Below, piece by piece: positions 16,682-26,435 of a stretch of 64,000 nucleotides of DNA; the first letter of the stretch is position 1, and the number at the start of each line of letters is the position of its first letter. The position numbers were made by a program, and so were the translations under genes. Origin of the DNA: an uncultured Pseudomonadota bacterium (GTDB lineage: Bacteria > Myxococcota_A > UBA796 > SXON01). A model generated the notes under the pieces. It was not told where the DNA came from. It did no database searches and saw nothing but the letters and a program-made list of their open reading frames with translations. Location of the stretch: the NCBI GenBank assembly GCA_903875225.1, contig CAIQVJ010000064.1, positions 1 through 64,000 of the forward strand, read 5' to 3'.

Positions 16682-18267
16682 TGGCGCGTCCAGACCGGGA
16701 TGTGGTTGTTCTGGCTCGGGTCCTGCCCGGGGAGCCAGAACGCGGGCCAGGTCGGATCCGCGCCCTGGGCGGCGAGCGCGGGGTCGAACCCGGCCACCCA
16801 GATCTGCGGGGACCCGCTCACCACGTTGCCGTATGCACGCTTGGACGAGAACGTGAGCCAGAGCACGTCGTCGTCGGGCAGGGGGCCCCAGTGGGGCCAG
16901 GAGTTGGTGATGTCGGTGCCCTGGTTCGCGTTGGCGAGCGCGATGGGCGTGCCGCCGTCGCCGCTCATGACGTAGAGCGTGGCGTCGCTGTCGTCGTAGC
17001 TGTCCGAGGTGGAGAGGTTGAACGCGATCCAGTCGCCGTCGGGAGACCAGGCCGGGTAGTACGCATTGTAGGGATCGGGCGGGTCGTAGACCACCGTCGG
17101 CGCGCCGAACGCGCCGTCGCCAACCACGTCCATGACCGCGATCTTGCCTCCCGAGATCGACCAGTCGCAGGTCTGGGAGTCGGGCATCACGACGGCGATG
17201 CGGGTGTTGTCGGGGCTCCAATCCACCTGGGTGGCTGTTCCTCCCGTGGGGACCTCGTAGAGGAACACCCCGGTCTGACCATCGTAGAGCAACAGCGCAC
17301 CGTTGTAGGTAGTGAGCAGGTACTTGCCATCCGGCGAGAAGGTCTTGAAGTTGCCGTAGCTGGCGGTGTTGTATCCGAGGATCTCGGCTCCGTCGGACAA
17401 CCGGCGCATGCCCAACCCCCCGTTGCCCCCGTCGAAGGTGTATGCGATGTAGTCGCCGCGTGACACGTGGCAGCCAACACAGTGGCCTGTGTTGGCTGCG
17501 GTGAGGTACTCCGTTGCGGTGCCGCCATAGGGTACCTGCATGATGCCGGATGCAGAGCTGCTCCAATAGTAGATGCTGCCCTGCCCATCCATCCGGTTCA
17601 CGTTGAGTGTGCGGGAGCTTGCCGAGAGCACCTGGCCTCCCACCGAGAGCGAGAGATCCACGGTGACCTGGCCCCCGGCGTTGGTGCCCGCGATGCTCGC
17701 CCAGGTGGCCTGATCCGCGGTCCACGAGGTTCCCGCCGTGTAGATCGTGATGTCGGTCACCGCGCTGCGAAAGCGCAGGCGAGCGGCTGTCTGCCCGTGA
17801 TCGGCCCATTGGAAGGCGATCCCGGGGGTGTTCCGCGGAATGTTCACGTTGTCGGCAGGGTAGGTCCAGAGGTCCTGTCCGGTGGTCTCGCTGCCCTCGA
17901 ACAGGCTGGTGTCGATGCCGGTGTCGTTTCGCTGGTCGGAGTAGATCAGGGTCACGTCCGAGTGGGCCTCGACGCCGTCGAAGCGGGCGCGGACCCAGGT
18001 CACGCCACCGTTTTCGGTGGAGGCTGTGAACACGCCGTCCGAGTCGATGGTGCCCGTGCTCGCGTTGGAGAGGCTCCACTCCACCGTGTCGAGCGTGACG
18101 ATCTTCCCGTCCATCAGTTCGGCCACCGCGGAGAACGGTTGCACGGCGCCCGCGCTCGGAGAGGTCTCGATCGTGATGGTGCCTGGGTTGATGCTCAACG
18201 TGGCGACCTGCACACCGTCGACGTCGACGAAGTCGGGCGAGCAGGCGAGCAACGAGAGGACGAACAT
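16678..18267 (-). CDS. TolB/PD40-type beta-propeller lipoprotein with CxxCH motif
   Basis: MFVLSLLACSPDFV; TFSPDGKYLL, DWSPDNTRIAVV, AWSPDGDWIAFN repeats; NTGHCVGCHVSRGDYIA. Confidence 0.75.
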   Translation of the reverse strand: MFVLSLLACSPDFVDVDGVQVATLSINPGTITIETSPSAGAVQPFSAVAELMDGKIVTLDTVEWSLSNASTGTIDSDGVFTASTENGGVTWVRARFDGVEAHSDVTLIYSDQRNDTGIDTSLFEGSETTGQDLWTYPADNVNIPRNTPGIAFQWADHGQTAARLRFRSAVTDITIYTAGTSWTADQATWASIAGTNAGGQVTVDLSLSVGGQVLSASSRTLNVNRMDGQGSIYYWSSSASGIMQVPYGGTATEYLTAANTGHCVGCHVSRGDYIAYTFDGGNGGLGMRRLSDGAEILGYNTASYGNFKTFSPDGKYLLTTYNGALLLYDGQTGVFLYEVPTGGTATQVDWSPDNTRIAVVMPDSQTCDWSISGGKIAVMDVVGDGAFGAPTVVYDPPDPYNAYYPAWSPDGDWIAFNLSTSDSYDDSDATLYVMSGDGGTPIALANANQGTDITNSWPHWGPLPDDDVLWLTFSSKRAYGNVVSGSPQIWVAGFDPALAAQGADPTWPAFWLPGQDPSQNNHIPVWTRQ

Positions 18268-18337
18268 CGCCGAAGTGTAGCGCAGTCAAGGGCCTGGCGT
18301 GTGGCCCTCCGGTCCGCAGGTCGGATATGCAAGGGAG

Positions 18338-19249
18338 ATGCGCCTCGATCCGCCCCTCTTCCTGCTGCCGTGCGCCCTCTGCGCGTGCTCGGAACAGGGG
18401 CTCGTCAAGCTGGAGCGCAGCGATCTCTTCACACAGGGCGGGGAGGAAGTCTCGGCGGACATCCTGTTCGTCGTGGACGACTCGGCCTCCATGGACGAGG
18501 AGCAGGGGCGCCTGGGCGAGAACTTCTCGGCCTTCGTGGACGTGCTCGCCGGCACCTACGCGGACTGGCAGATCGGGGTGATCACCACGGATCCGGGTGA
18601 GCTCGGCGTGCTCCGCTCGCCGATCCTCACCCCGGACACGCCCGATCTCGATACCGCCTTCAACGCCGCGGTGGCCGTGGGCACCGACGGCTCCCGCGAC
18701 GAGCAGGGCCTGCTCACGGCCGCGCTCGCGGTGAACCCCAGCGTGAACCCGGGGCTCGTCCGGCCGACCAGCGCGCTCAACGTCGTTTTCGTGTCGGATG
18801 AGGACGACCACGCCCCCGACGCGGTGGATCTGTACCTGGGCGTGCTCGAGTCTGCGGCGGGCACGGGCGGGTTTCGGGCGCATGCCCTCGTGGGCGACCT
18901 GCCCGCCGGCTGTGTGTCCGGGACGTCTGCCGCCGACGCGGGCACCCGCTACCTGCAGGCCGTGACCGAGACGGACGGCTGGTCGGACTCGATCTGCGCC
19001 GACGACTACTCCACGCTGCTCGCGCGGGTGGGCCTCGACGTCGCGGGGTGGGACACCACGTTCTACCTGGAGCGCGTGCCCGACCCGACGACGCTGGTCG
19101 TGCTCGTGGACGGTGTGGTGATCCCCGAGCGGGCGCAGGACGGGTGGCAGTACTCGCCGGGTGACAACGCCGTCGTGTTCGATGGCAACGCGATCCCGAG
19201 GCCCGGGATGGTGATCGAGATCGACTACGAGCCCTGGGCGGGCGGCTAG
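18338..19249 (+). CDS. VWA-domain-like lipoprotein
   Basis: MRLDPPLFLLPCALCACSEQ; ADILFVVDDSASMDEEQGRLGENF; VVFVSDEDDHAPD. Confidence 0.75.
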   Translation: MRLDPPLFLLPCALCACSEQGLVKLERSDLFTQGGEEVSADILFVVDDSASMDEEQGRLGENFSAFVDVLAGTYADWQIGVITTDPGELGVLRSPILTPDTPDLDTAFNAAVAVGTDGSRDEQGLLTAALAVNPSVNPGLVRPTSALNVVFVSDEDDHAPDAVDLYLGVLESAAGTGGFRAHALVGDLPAGCVSGTSAADAGTRYLQAVTETDGWSDSICADDYSTLLARVGLDVAGWDTTFYLERVPDPTTLVVLVDGVVIPERAQDGWQYSPGDNAVVFDGNAIPRPGMVIEIDYEPWAGG

Positions 19250-22200
19250 AACCTCCACCGCTTGTACGTGCTCACGGCTCCCAGCCCGGCGGTGCCCGCG
19301 GATCCTTCGAGGTACCAACCCTTCCAGAGCGGCACCTGGATCTTGAGCTCGACCGGGTTCACCAACGTTGCGCTCTGTGCTGCGTTTGGGTTGATCGCGA
19401 CCTCCACCAGCGTGTCCTTTCCGAAGCGCTTCCCAAACGTGGCGCTGTCCTTGGAGAGCTCCAGCACGTCCAGGCGGGCGAGAGACGTGGCTTCGTTCAT
19501 CTGCGAGCGGAAGATGCTCTTGAACGCGGCCGTGAGGGCGACGCTGGACTGGTCGGAGAGCGTGTTGACCGGCGCCCCGAACAGCAGGATGCTGATCATG
19601 TCGTCGAGGGACTTGCCCTGGTCCGAGCTGAACGAGATCGTGGGTGTCTGCGCGGGACCGGAGATGTGGGCGGTGATGTTGCCGTCTGCGCCGCTCGCGT
19701 AGACCGCCGAGACGTTCAGCAGCGGCGTGAGGTAGTCCACGCCGGTGAAGGAGATCGTGCCGCCGGCGAGGTCGAAGTTCTTCCCGAGCACGTTCGCGAC
19801 CCCGGAGAGCGGCTCGACGACGCCGGAGACCTGTACGACCCCGCTCCGGCGCTGCAGGTGCAGGCCGTCGGGGCTGTCGAGCACCACGTCGAAGCGCAGG
19901 TTCGACAGGCTCTTGGTGAGCTCGCCGCCGAACTGCTCCATCGGGATGGTCACGTCGACGCTCGCGCTGCGGTTCAGGTACACCTGTACGTCCAGGTTCA
20001 GGTCCAGGCCGGCGGCGGTCTCCACGCGGGTGGGCGTGACCACCCCGGGTCGGAACACGAGGATGTTCGGGTCGAGCTTGAGGCTCGACTCGGCGGAGAA
20101 GAAGCTCTCCCCCAGCACCACGTCGGCCTCGTCCACGTCCACCCGGCCGCTCAGCGCGAGCACGGGCCAGATCCCGGAGAGGCGCAGTGAGGAGGTGGCG
20201 CGCACCGAGGCATCCGGCCGGTTGACGACCCACGCGTTTCCGAGGTCGAGGGCGCCCTGGATCGCGCCCGGCTGGAAGTGGTCGAGCGCGAGGTGCCCCG
20301 ACGCGTGCAGGGTGCCCGAGCGCTCGAGGTTGAGGTCGCGCGACCGGCCGCTCGTGACGGCCGAGAGGTCCTCGATGACGAAGTCGTCGGCCGTGAGGTG
20401 GGCCCTCACGTCCACTGCGGAGTAGCGGACGTTCAGGGGATCGACGGTGAAGCTGCCGTTCTTGAGCACCAGGGCGAGGTCGGGCGCGGGTGCGTTCACC
20501 CGACCTCCGATGGTGCCGGTGATGCGGGCGATGCCCTCGGCCCCGGAGAGCCCAGGGATCAACGCGCTGGCAGCCTGCAGGGGGATGCCGTCGCCATCGA
20601 CGACGAGGTTGAGGCCCCCGCGTTCGAGCTCCGAGCCGAATGCGCCCAGGTTGGCCTCGACGGGCACGAAGCCCTGCGCGTGGACACCGCCTCCGCCTCC
20701 GAAGGCAAGCTGGGCATCTACGTTGTAGCCGGAGTCCGCTCCGGTGAGGGTGAGCATGGCCGGGGAGACCGGCACGTCTCCCAGCGCGCCGTTGATCACC
20801 ATGAGCGCGCCCTCCAGGTTGGGTCGCTCCGGATCCCCCGAGATGTGGAGCCCGCCGAGGAGTGAGCCTTTCACCGACGGCGGGGCCCCGAGCGCCACGA
20901 GCGGGAGTTGGAGCGGCACGACGTCCATCGCCAGGTTCGATGCGATCGCGTGCGGGTCGGGCGCGGGTTCGCCGAGCGCCATGCGGGTGAGGGAGGCGAG
21001 GGCGACCCCGAGGGTGCCTGCGATCTCGGCGCGGCGCGTGAGGTGCTGGTTCGCGACGATGCGCACGGTCGCGAGGTCGTCGACGATCTGGCCGTCCGCG
21101 TCGAGGGCGATCCAGCCCTCGCGGGTGCGTACCTGCACCCCCAGGGTGACGAGCGCGCTGGGCTTCCGGAACGTGCCCCCGAGCGCGACCTCGGCCGCCG
21201 CGCGCATGTCGGGCAGCGCCGGGTCGAGGAGCCCCGGAGCGAGCGTCGACCGCCACTCCTCGCTCCCCGACGGCGGCACCCGGGCGGTCACCTCCAGCAC
21301 GCCCTCCGGGTCGATGGCGGGCAGGTCGCCGTCGGGGCGGATCCCGACCCGGGCGCCCAGGATGAGCAGGGGCGCGCTGCCGCCCTCGCGTCGAAGCTGC
21401 GCAGTGGCTGTGACGCTGTGCCCGTCCGAGCTGCCATCCAGCGCCACGTCGCCCGACGCGAGGGCATTCGGCACGACGAGGCCGGATCCATGGGCGTCGA
21501 AGCGGGCGACGGGCGAGCGGAGCGGTCCTGTGAGGTGGGCATGGCCGTCGACCGTTCCGGCCAGCGCCTCTCCGGGCAGGAACGCGCTCACCGTGGCGAG
21601 CGTGAAGTTGGAGAGCTGTACGTCGAGGTCGCAGTCGCCCCGCGTGCGGACCGTGCCATCGGCGACGATGCTGCCGTTGCCGTCGGTCGAGGCCGCGTTC
21701 AGGTGCAGGACGAAGCGGTCGTCGGTGATGACGAGGGTCGCCGGCTCGGTGAGCCTCCAGTCAACCCCCGCCGCGGGGGCGAACCGGGCCTCGTCCAGCG
21801 TGAGGGCGCCGTCGAAGCGGTAGCGGCCCTGCGCCGTCAGCGCCTCCGTCTCGGGGAGTCCGGCCTCGTCGATCGAAGGCGTGCCGCCGATCGCCGCGAA
21901 GCCCACGCTGCCCGGCTCGAGGAGCGCGTTGGCGACCAGCAGATCGTAGTGCTGGGTCGGGACGGTCACGTCCAGCGCGCGCGCGTCGATCCGCCCGCCC
22001 ACTCCTTCCCGACCAAAGTCCAGGGACACGACGACGTCGGCTCCAGCGGCGCTGACCGCGGGGTTGGTCCCGGGGGGGATCTCCAGCCGGGTGGCGTGCA
22101 GCCGTCCCGCGATGGCACCATGATCCACGTCCCAACGCACCCGCACCTGTCCCGCGAGCCCCTGCGCCGCGGCCTGGTCCCGGTACCCGACTGCACCGCC

Positions 22201-23595
22201 GCGGACCGCACCCTCGGCGGTGGCATGGACCCCGCCCACCCAGTCTCCCGTGATGCTCCCCGAGTAGTGCACGCGGCCCCGCAGGCCGGGCACGCCGTAG
22301 ACGGCCAGGCGCGCGAGATCGACGTCCGTGTCGACCACGCCGATCGTCGCGCCGCCCGCCGGCACATCCACGTGAACGCTCACCTCGGCGGTCCCTGCAG
22401 GGCTCTCCACGTGCAGTGAGGGCGCATCCACCCGGCCCTGGTCGAGGTGGACCGGCCCGACGACCCGGTAGGGCCCCGCGCCTTCGACGGAGGTGGAGGT
22501 CACGTCGGCCGTGCCGTCGATGTGCAGCGCGTCGGGCCAGCCGAGCCCCTGTCCCGCGACCGTCACGCGCCCGGCCACGCGCGTGTCGCGCAGGGCCTCG
22601 ATCGTGCCTCCCAGCTGCACCTCTTCGGGGATCTGCACGTCGGCGTTCCACAGCGGGACGGCGCCGTTGACGTCGAGGTCCCCGGTCACGAGCACGTCGC
22701 CGCCGGTGGTGTGGAGCTTCAGGTCGGCCACCGGGTGGCGCAGTGCCCCGCGGATGACCCCGGAGGCGTCGAAGGGCCCATGGATCCCGGGGATGCCGAA
22801 CGGCTCCGGCTCGAAGTGGGCGGAGACGATCTGCGCGACGCCGCTCGGCGCGGCGCCGTCGAGCCCGTACAGCTCGGTGCTCGCGAGCTCGATGCTCTGA
22901 AGGCCGAGGAAGGCGGTGAGGTCGAGGTGGGCTGCGCGTCCGTCCCAGTCGCCGGCCACATGCGCTCCGAAGCCGGTCGGCGCCCGCACCCACGAGGGGC
23001 CTGCCAGCACGCCCTCGAGGCGCAGCCCGGTGCTGCTCGCCTTCGGGCCGTCCAGCCGGGCATCGCCGGCGAGCAGGACGGCAGACGCGGTGAGCGGATC
23101 GGGGCCTGAACAGAGCTCGACCGTGTCCAGCCCCAGCGACACCGCCTGCACCTCGATGTCGAGACCGATCCCCGTCCAGGGGCCGCCCTTGCCTGCCGGG
23201 ATGTCCCAGAGCGCGACGGGGTTCCGGCAGCTGCCGTCGTCGTTCCGCAGGTGCACGCCTCCGCCGGCGAGGCTCAGCTGGTGGACGACGAGCTTCCGTC
23301 CGAAGATCCCGCCGAGATCGTACTCAAGCTCCAGTACGTCCACGTGCGCGAGGACCTTCCCGTCCGCGTCGCTCAGGTCCAGTCCTTCGATGCGCAGGTC
23401 GTCCAGCAGATCGGTCGAGAGATGCCTCGCCGTGAGCGTCCCCCTGCTCGGGCCGGCCAGACCCAGCAGGGTGTCGAGCAGCCAGGCGTTCCCTGCAGGC
23501 GTTCGCAGCCACACCAGCCCGCCGACCGCCACGAGCACGGTCGTGATGATCGCCCCGGCCAGGATCGCGGCGGCGATCTTGCCCGCGCGCTTCAA
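19246..23595 (-). CDS. TamB/DUF490-like translocation-assembly protein
   Basis: N-terminal TM LKRAGKIAAAILAGAIITTVLVAVGGLVWLRTPAGNAWLL; beta-repetitive body; C-term ISFTGVDYLTPLLNVSAVY...DDMISILLFGAPVNTLSDQSSVALTAA...GKRFGKDTLVEVAIN; TTG start overlaps upstream TGA. Confidence 0.85.
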   Translation of the reverse strand: MKRAGKIAAAILAGAIITTVLVAVGGLVWLRTPAGNAWLLDTLLGLAGPSRGTLTARHLSTDLLDDLRIEGLDLSDADGKVLAHVDVLELEYDLGGIFGRKLVVHQLSLAGGGVHLRNDDGSCRNPVALWDIPAGKGGPWTGIGLDIEVQAVSLGLDTVELCSGPDPLTASAVLLAGDARLDGPKASSTGLRLEGVLAGPSWVRAPTGFGAHVAGDWDGRAAHLDLTAFLGLQSIELASTELYGLDGAAPSGVAQIVSAHFEPEPFGIPGIHGPFDASGVIRGALRHPVADLKLHTTGGDVLVTGDLDVNGAVPLWNADVQIPEEVQLGGTIEALRDTRVAGRVTVAGQGLGWPDALHIDGTADVTSTSVEGAGPYRVVGPVHLDQGRVDAPSLHVESPAGTAEVSVHVDVPAGGATIGVVDTDVDLARLAVYGVPGLRGRVHYSGSITGDWVGGVHATAEGAVRGGAVGYRDQAAAQGLAGQVRVRWDVDHGAIAGRLHATRLEIPPGTNPAVSAAGADVVVSLDFGREGVGGRIDARALDVTVPTQHYDLLVANALLEPGSVGFAAIGGTPSIDEAGLPETEALTAQGRYRFDGALTLDEARFAPAAGVDWRLTEPATLVITDDRFVLHLNAASTDGNGSIVADGTVRTRGDCDLDVQLSNFTLATVSAFLPGEALAGTVDGHAHLTGPLRSPVARFDAHGSGLVVPNALASGDVALDGSSDGHSVTATAQLRREGGSAPLLILGARVGIRPDGDLPAIDPEGVLEVTARVPPSGSEEWRSTLAPGLLDPALPDMRAAAEVALGGTFRKPSALVTLGVQVRTREGWIALDADGQIVDDLATVRIVANQHLTRRAEIAGTLGVALASLTRMALGEPAPDPHAIASNLAMDVVPLQLPLVALGAPPSVKGSLLGGLHISGDPERPNLEGALMVINGALGDVPVSPAMLTLTGADSGYNVDAQLAFGGGGGVHAQGFVPVEANLGAFGSELERGGLNLVVDGDGIPLQAASALIPGLSGAEGIARITGTIGGRVNAPAPDLALVLKNGSFTVDPLNVRYSAVDVRAHLTADDFVIEDLSAVTSGRSRDLNLERSGTLHASGHLALDHFQPGAIQGALDLGNAWVVNRPDASVRATSSLRLSGIWPVLALSGRVDVDEADVVLGESFFSAESSLKLDPNILVFRPGVVTPTRVETAAGLDLNLDVQVYLNRSASVDVTIPMEQFGGELTKSLSNLRFDVVLDSPDGLHLQRRSGVVQVSGVVEPLSGVANVLGKNFDLAGGTISFTGVDYLTPLLNVSAVYASGADGNITAHISGPAQTPTISFSSDQGKSLDDMISILLFGAPVNTLSDQSSVALTAAFKSIFRSQMNEATSLARLDVLELSKDSATFGKRFGKDTLVEVAINPNAAQSATLVNPVELKIQVPLWKGWYLEGSAGTAGLGAVSTYKRWRF

Positions 23596-25658
23596 AACGC
23601 CTCGGAGAGGCCAAAGTGCGGCATCCAGCGAGCCTCCGCGGGCCAGTCCGTCATCACCGGAGCGCCCGAGGGCGCGCTCCCCCTGAACATCGGGTAGTAC
23701 AAACCGCGGTACTGGCTTGTGTTCCCGGCAAAGTAGGGTGGATCCCCGAGCCGCCAGGCGATGTCGAAGCGGATCGGGCCGATCGCCGTGTTGTAGCGGA
23801 TGCCGCCGCCGACGCTGTACTGGATCTCGGACGCGTTGAACCGCTGCGGCAGGTCCCACACGCGGCCGGCGTCGACGAACGTGGCGAGCGAGAGGTCCGG
23901 GTAGAAGGGAAGGGGCTGGCGCAGTTCGATGCTGCCGTACATCTCGAGATCACCGCCGATGGGTACGGTGTCTTGTGTGCACGACGTGGAGGTGGGCAAT
24001 GCATAGGGGCCGAGGTGGTTGGCGGCCCACCCGCGTACGGACGTCCCGCCGCCGAGGAAGAAGCGCTCCTCCAGCGGCACCTTGCCCGCCGCGTCGTAGG
24101 TCTCGATGATGCCGGCACCCAGGCGGGCGGCGACTGTCGTGCCGATGTCCTGTCCTGCGACGCGGAGGATGGAGCGGTAGCCGCGCACCTCGCCCTGCGC
24201 CTTCACGAAATCGTAGAGCCCCCCGAACGGCCCTCCTGCCTCTGCGAAGTTCAGGCTCCAGTACCAGCCGCGCGTGGGGGAGAGCGGGTTGTTGCGGCTG
24301 TCGTACACCATGCCCTGCTCCATCATGGAGAGCAGGTAGGGGTACTCGGAGGCGACACCGTAGCCGCTGTCCTGGAGCAGGCAGGTGTCGGTGGTCCCGA
24401 TCTGCGCCTCGTAGCGGATGCGGTACCCGATGGTGGGGGAGAAATGTGGGATCCCGGCCCAGAGTATGGCGGGTGCGTACTCGGCCCGGAGCACATCTCC
24501 GTAGCTGGTGAGGTCCCGGCCCACCCCGCCGCTGTTGAGGATGGTGAACTTCGTGTCGAACAGGCGAGGCAGGTTGAAGGTTCCGGTGATCGACCCGACC
24601 GGGCTGATCCGGGTCGACGTGACCTCGTCGATCTGGGTCACGTCGGATGCGATGCCGATGCTCGCCGTCTGCGAGGTCTGCCAGAGCCGGTTGAACACGT
24701 TGTTGTCGGTGTACGTGGCGCCCACGGACAGCGTCTGCAGCCCGGGCTCGAACTGGAACTTCGGCCCGGCCTTCACCTCGCGGGACTTCGTCTCGGAGAG
24801 CTCGATCTCGATGGGGATCGATCGGCTCTCGGGATCGGAGAGATCGGGCAGGATGTTCACGACGCCCAGCACCCCGAGCGCGAACAGACGCTCACGGGTC
24901 TTTCGCAGCGTCGAGTCGCGGTAGGGGTCGCCCTCGTGGATGTCGATGAGCGGGAGGAGCTTCTTCGGGTCGATGTGGGTGAGGCCGACGATGGTGACCT
25001 TGCCGAACCGGCACGGGTGCCCGGCGTCTACGCGGATGGTGACCTGGACCTCGTGGTCGGTCGGGCTCACGGCGACGTCGCCGTCGACCCTCGCGTGGGC
25101 GAACGACCGCTCGCGGAGCAGCCCGGCCTCGTTGGCGAGGGAGCTTCGCCAGTCGTCGGTGTTCCAGATGTCGCCCTGCTGGAACGCGAGCGTGTCCCAG
25201 ATTCGTCGGACGAGGGGCGCCCCGAGCTTCTCGATGCCGCTGATGTCGATGCTCACGACGCGGGAGGGTTCACCCTGCTCGAAGTGGCCCACGAGGTCCA
25301 CGGGCCGAACCTTCCTCCCCGGTCGGCGCGTGGGTCGGATCACCTCCCAACCGAGGAACTTGGCGTCGAAGTACCCGTGGTTGGCGTACCACACCTCGAG
25401 GCGCCAGCCATCCCGATCGAGCATCACGGGGTCCAGCCAGGTCGGCTCGATCGCCCCCGGGAACAGGAAGGACTGCCAGTTGCCCTTGGGGTGGGTCATG
25501 GCGTTCCGGAGCGCGCGGTCCGTCTGCGATGCGAGGAGCCACTCCCCCACCGCCGGCGGCCGGCGGTTCCCCACGAAGTGCGTCGAGCGAACGGCGTCTC
25601 CCGTCCGGTGCGCGGCGCAGCCGGTGAGGAGTACGAGCAGGGCGACGGGGCGGAGCAC
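23592..25658 (-). CDS. Omp85/BamA-TamA-like outer-membrane protein with lipoprotein-type signal
   Basis: MLRPVALLVLLTGCAAHR; POTRA-like repeats; C-terminal barrel EERFFLGGGTSVRGW...GDLEMYGSIELRQPL...LATFVDAGRVWD...SVGGGIRYNTAIGPIRFDIAWRLG. Confidence 0.85.
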   Translation of the reverse strand: MLRPVALLVLLTGCAAHRTGDAVRSTHFVGNRRPPAVGEWLLASQTDRALRNAMTHPKGNWQSFLFPGAIEPTWLDPVMLDRDGWRLEVWYANHGYFDAKFLGWEVIRPTRRPGRKVRPVDLVGHFEQGEPSRVVSIDISGIEKLGAPLVRRIWDTLAFQQGDIWNTDDWRSSLANEAGLLRERSFAHARVDGDVAVSPTDHEVQVTIRVDAGHPCRFGKVTIVGLTHIDPKKLLPLIDIHEGDPYRDSTLRKTRERLFALGVLGVVNILPDLSDPESRSIPIEIELSETKSREVKAGPKFQFEPGLQTLSVGATYTDNNVFNRLWQTSQTASIGIASDVTQIDEVTSTRISPVGSITGTFNLPRLFDTKFTILNSGGVGRDLTSYGDVLRAEYAPAILWAGIPHFSPTIGYRIRYEAQIGTTDTCLLQDSGYGVASEYPYLLSMMEQGMVYDSRNNPLSPTRGWYWSLNFAEAGGPFGGLYDFVKAQGEVRGYRSILRVAGQDIGTTVAARLGAGIIETYDAAGKVPLEERFFLGGGTSVRGWAANHLGPYALPTSTSCTQDTVPIGGDLEMYGSIELRQPLPFYPDLSLATFVDAGRVWDLPQRFNASEIQYSVGGGIRYNTAIGPIRFDIAWRLGDPPYFAGNTSQYRGLYYPMFRGSAPSGAPVMTDWPAEARWMPHFGLSEAF

Positions 25659-25715
25659 GTGGCCAAATAGCCCGGAGCAGGGTTGCTACGCTGCGTCGAC
25701 CGGATATCTGTCGGC

Positions 25716-25739
25716 ATTCCTGAACCGTGAGTCAGGAAT
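25716..25739. promoter_or_regulatory. Inverted repeat ATTCCTGA-N8-TCAGGAAT, candidate TetR operator
   Basis: Perfect 8-bp arms, between divergent bamA-like gene and tetR start (25761). Confidence 0.65.
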
Positions 25740-25760
25740 CCCCCCTCTCTGGACTGCTGT

Positions 25761-26435
25761 ATGGCTCGAAAACCCGACCCGGATGCACGCCCCAAACTGC
25801 TCGCTGCAGGCCGAAAGGCCTTCGCGGACCTCGGCGTGGAGAACGCGCGGATCGAGGACATCGCACGAGATGCGGGCATGAGCAAGGGTTCGTTCTACCT
25901 GCATTTCCACGACAAGGAAGCGCTGTTCGAGGAGCTGGTCAGCCAGTTCTTCGCGGTGATGACCGATCTCACGCTGCAGCGGCACGAGGCCTGCCAGGAG
26001 ATGGTGCAGAGGTCCGGCCCGATGACCGCCGAGGACTGGCAGGGTCACAGCGCGCGCCGCATCGCTTTCGACCGGTTCGAGCACGAGCACACCGTTCGCT
26101 GCCTGCAGGCGATGTGGCGCCATCGGGACGTGCTGCGGGCGATCCTGGATCACGGCGGCCTGCGTGGGCGCGTCGTCGAGCGGTTCGTGGAGCTTGCGCG
26201 CCTCACGGTGGCGGCGCAGTTCGAGACCGCCATGGACGCGGGTGCCCTGCGTACTGACCTCGACCGTGAGCTCGTCTCCGACCTCGTCATCGGCATGTGG
26301 CTGCAACTTGGCCGCCGCATGGTTCATGCCTCCGTGCGCCCGGACTTCGACCGCTGGGCGAGCACCGTCGACTCCCTGACAGCCGAGGGCCTGGCAATCC
26401 ATGACTCCCCGGTCATTTCCAAGAGCGCATCATGA
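25761..26435 (+). CDS. TetR-family transcriptional regulator
   Basis: RPKLLAAGRKAFADLGVENARIEDIARDAGMSKGSFYLHFHDKEALFEELVSQF. Confidence 0.9.
   Translation: MARKPDPDARPKLLAAGRKAFADLGVENARIEDIARDAGMSKGSFYLHFHDKEALFEELVSQFFAVMTDLTLQRHEACQEMVQRSGPMTAEDWQGHSARRIAFDRFEHEHTVRCLQAMWRHRDVLRAILDHGGLRGRVVERFVELARLTVAAQFETAMDAGALRTDLDRELVSDLVIGMWLQLGRRMVHASVRPDFDRWASTVDSLTAEGLAIHDSPVISKSAS

Noticed and set aside
16133-21256. 1707-aa minus-strand ORF
   Set aside because: Only the last ~180 codons (16133-16681) look real; the remainder overlaps TamB, VWA and PD40 genes in a non-coding frame
23616-25670. 684-aa plus-strand ORF
   Set aside because: Antisense of the Omp85 gene
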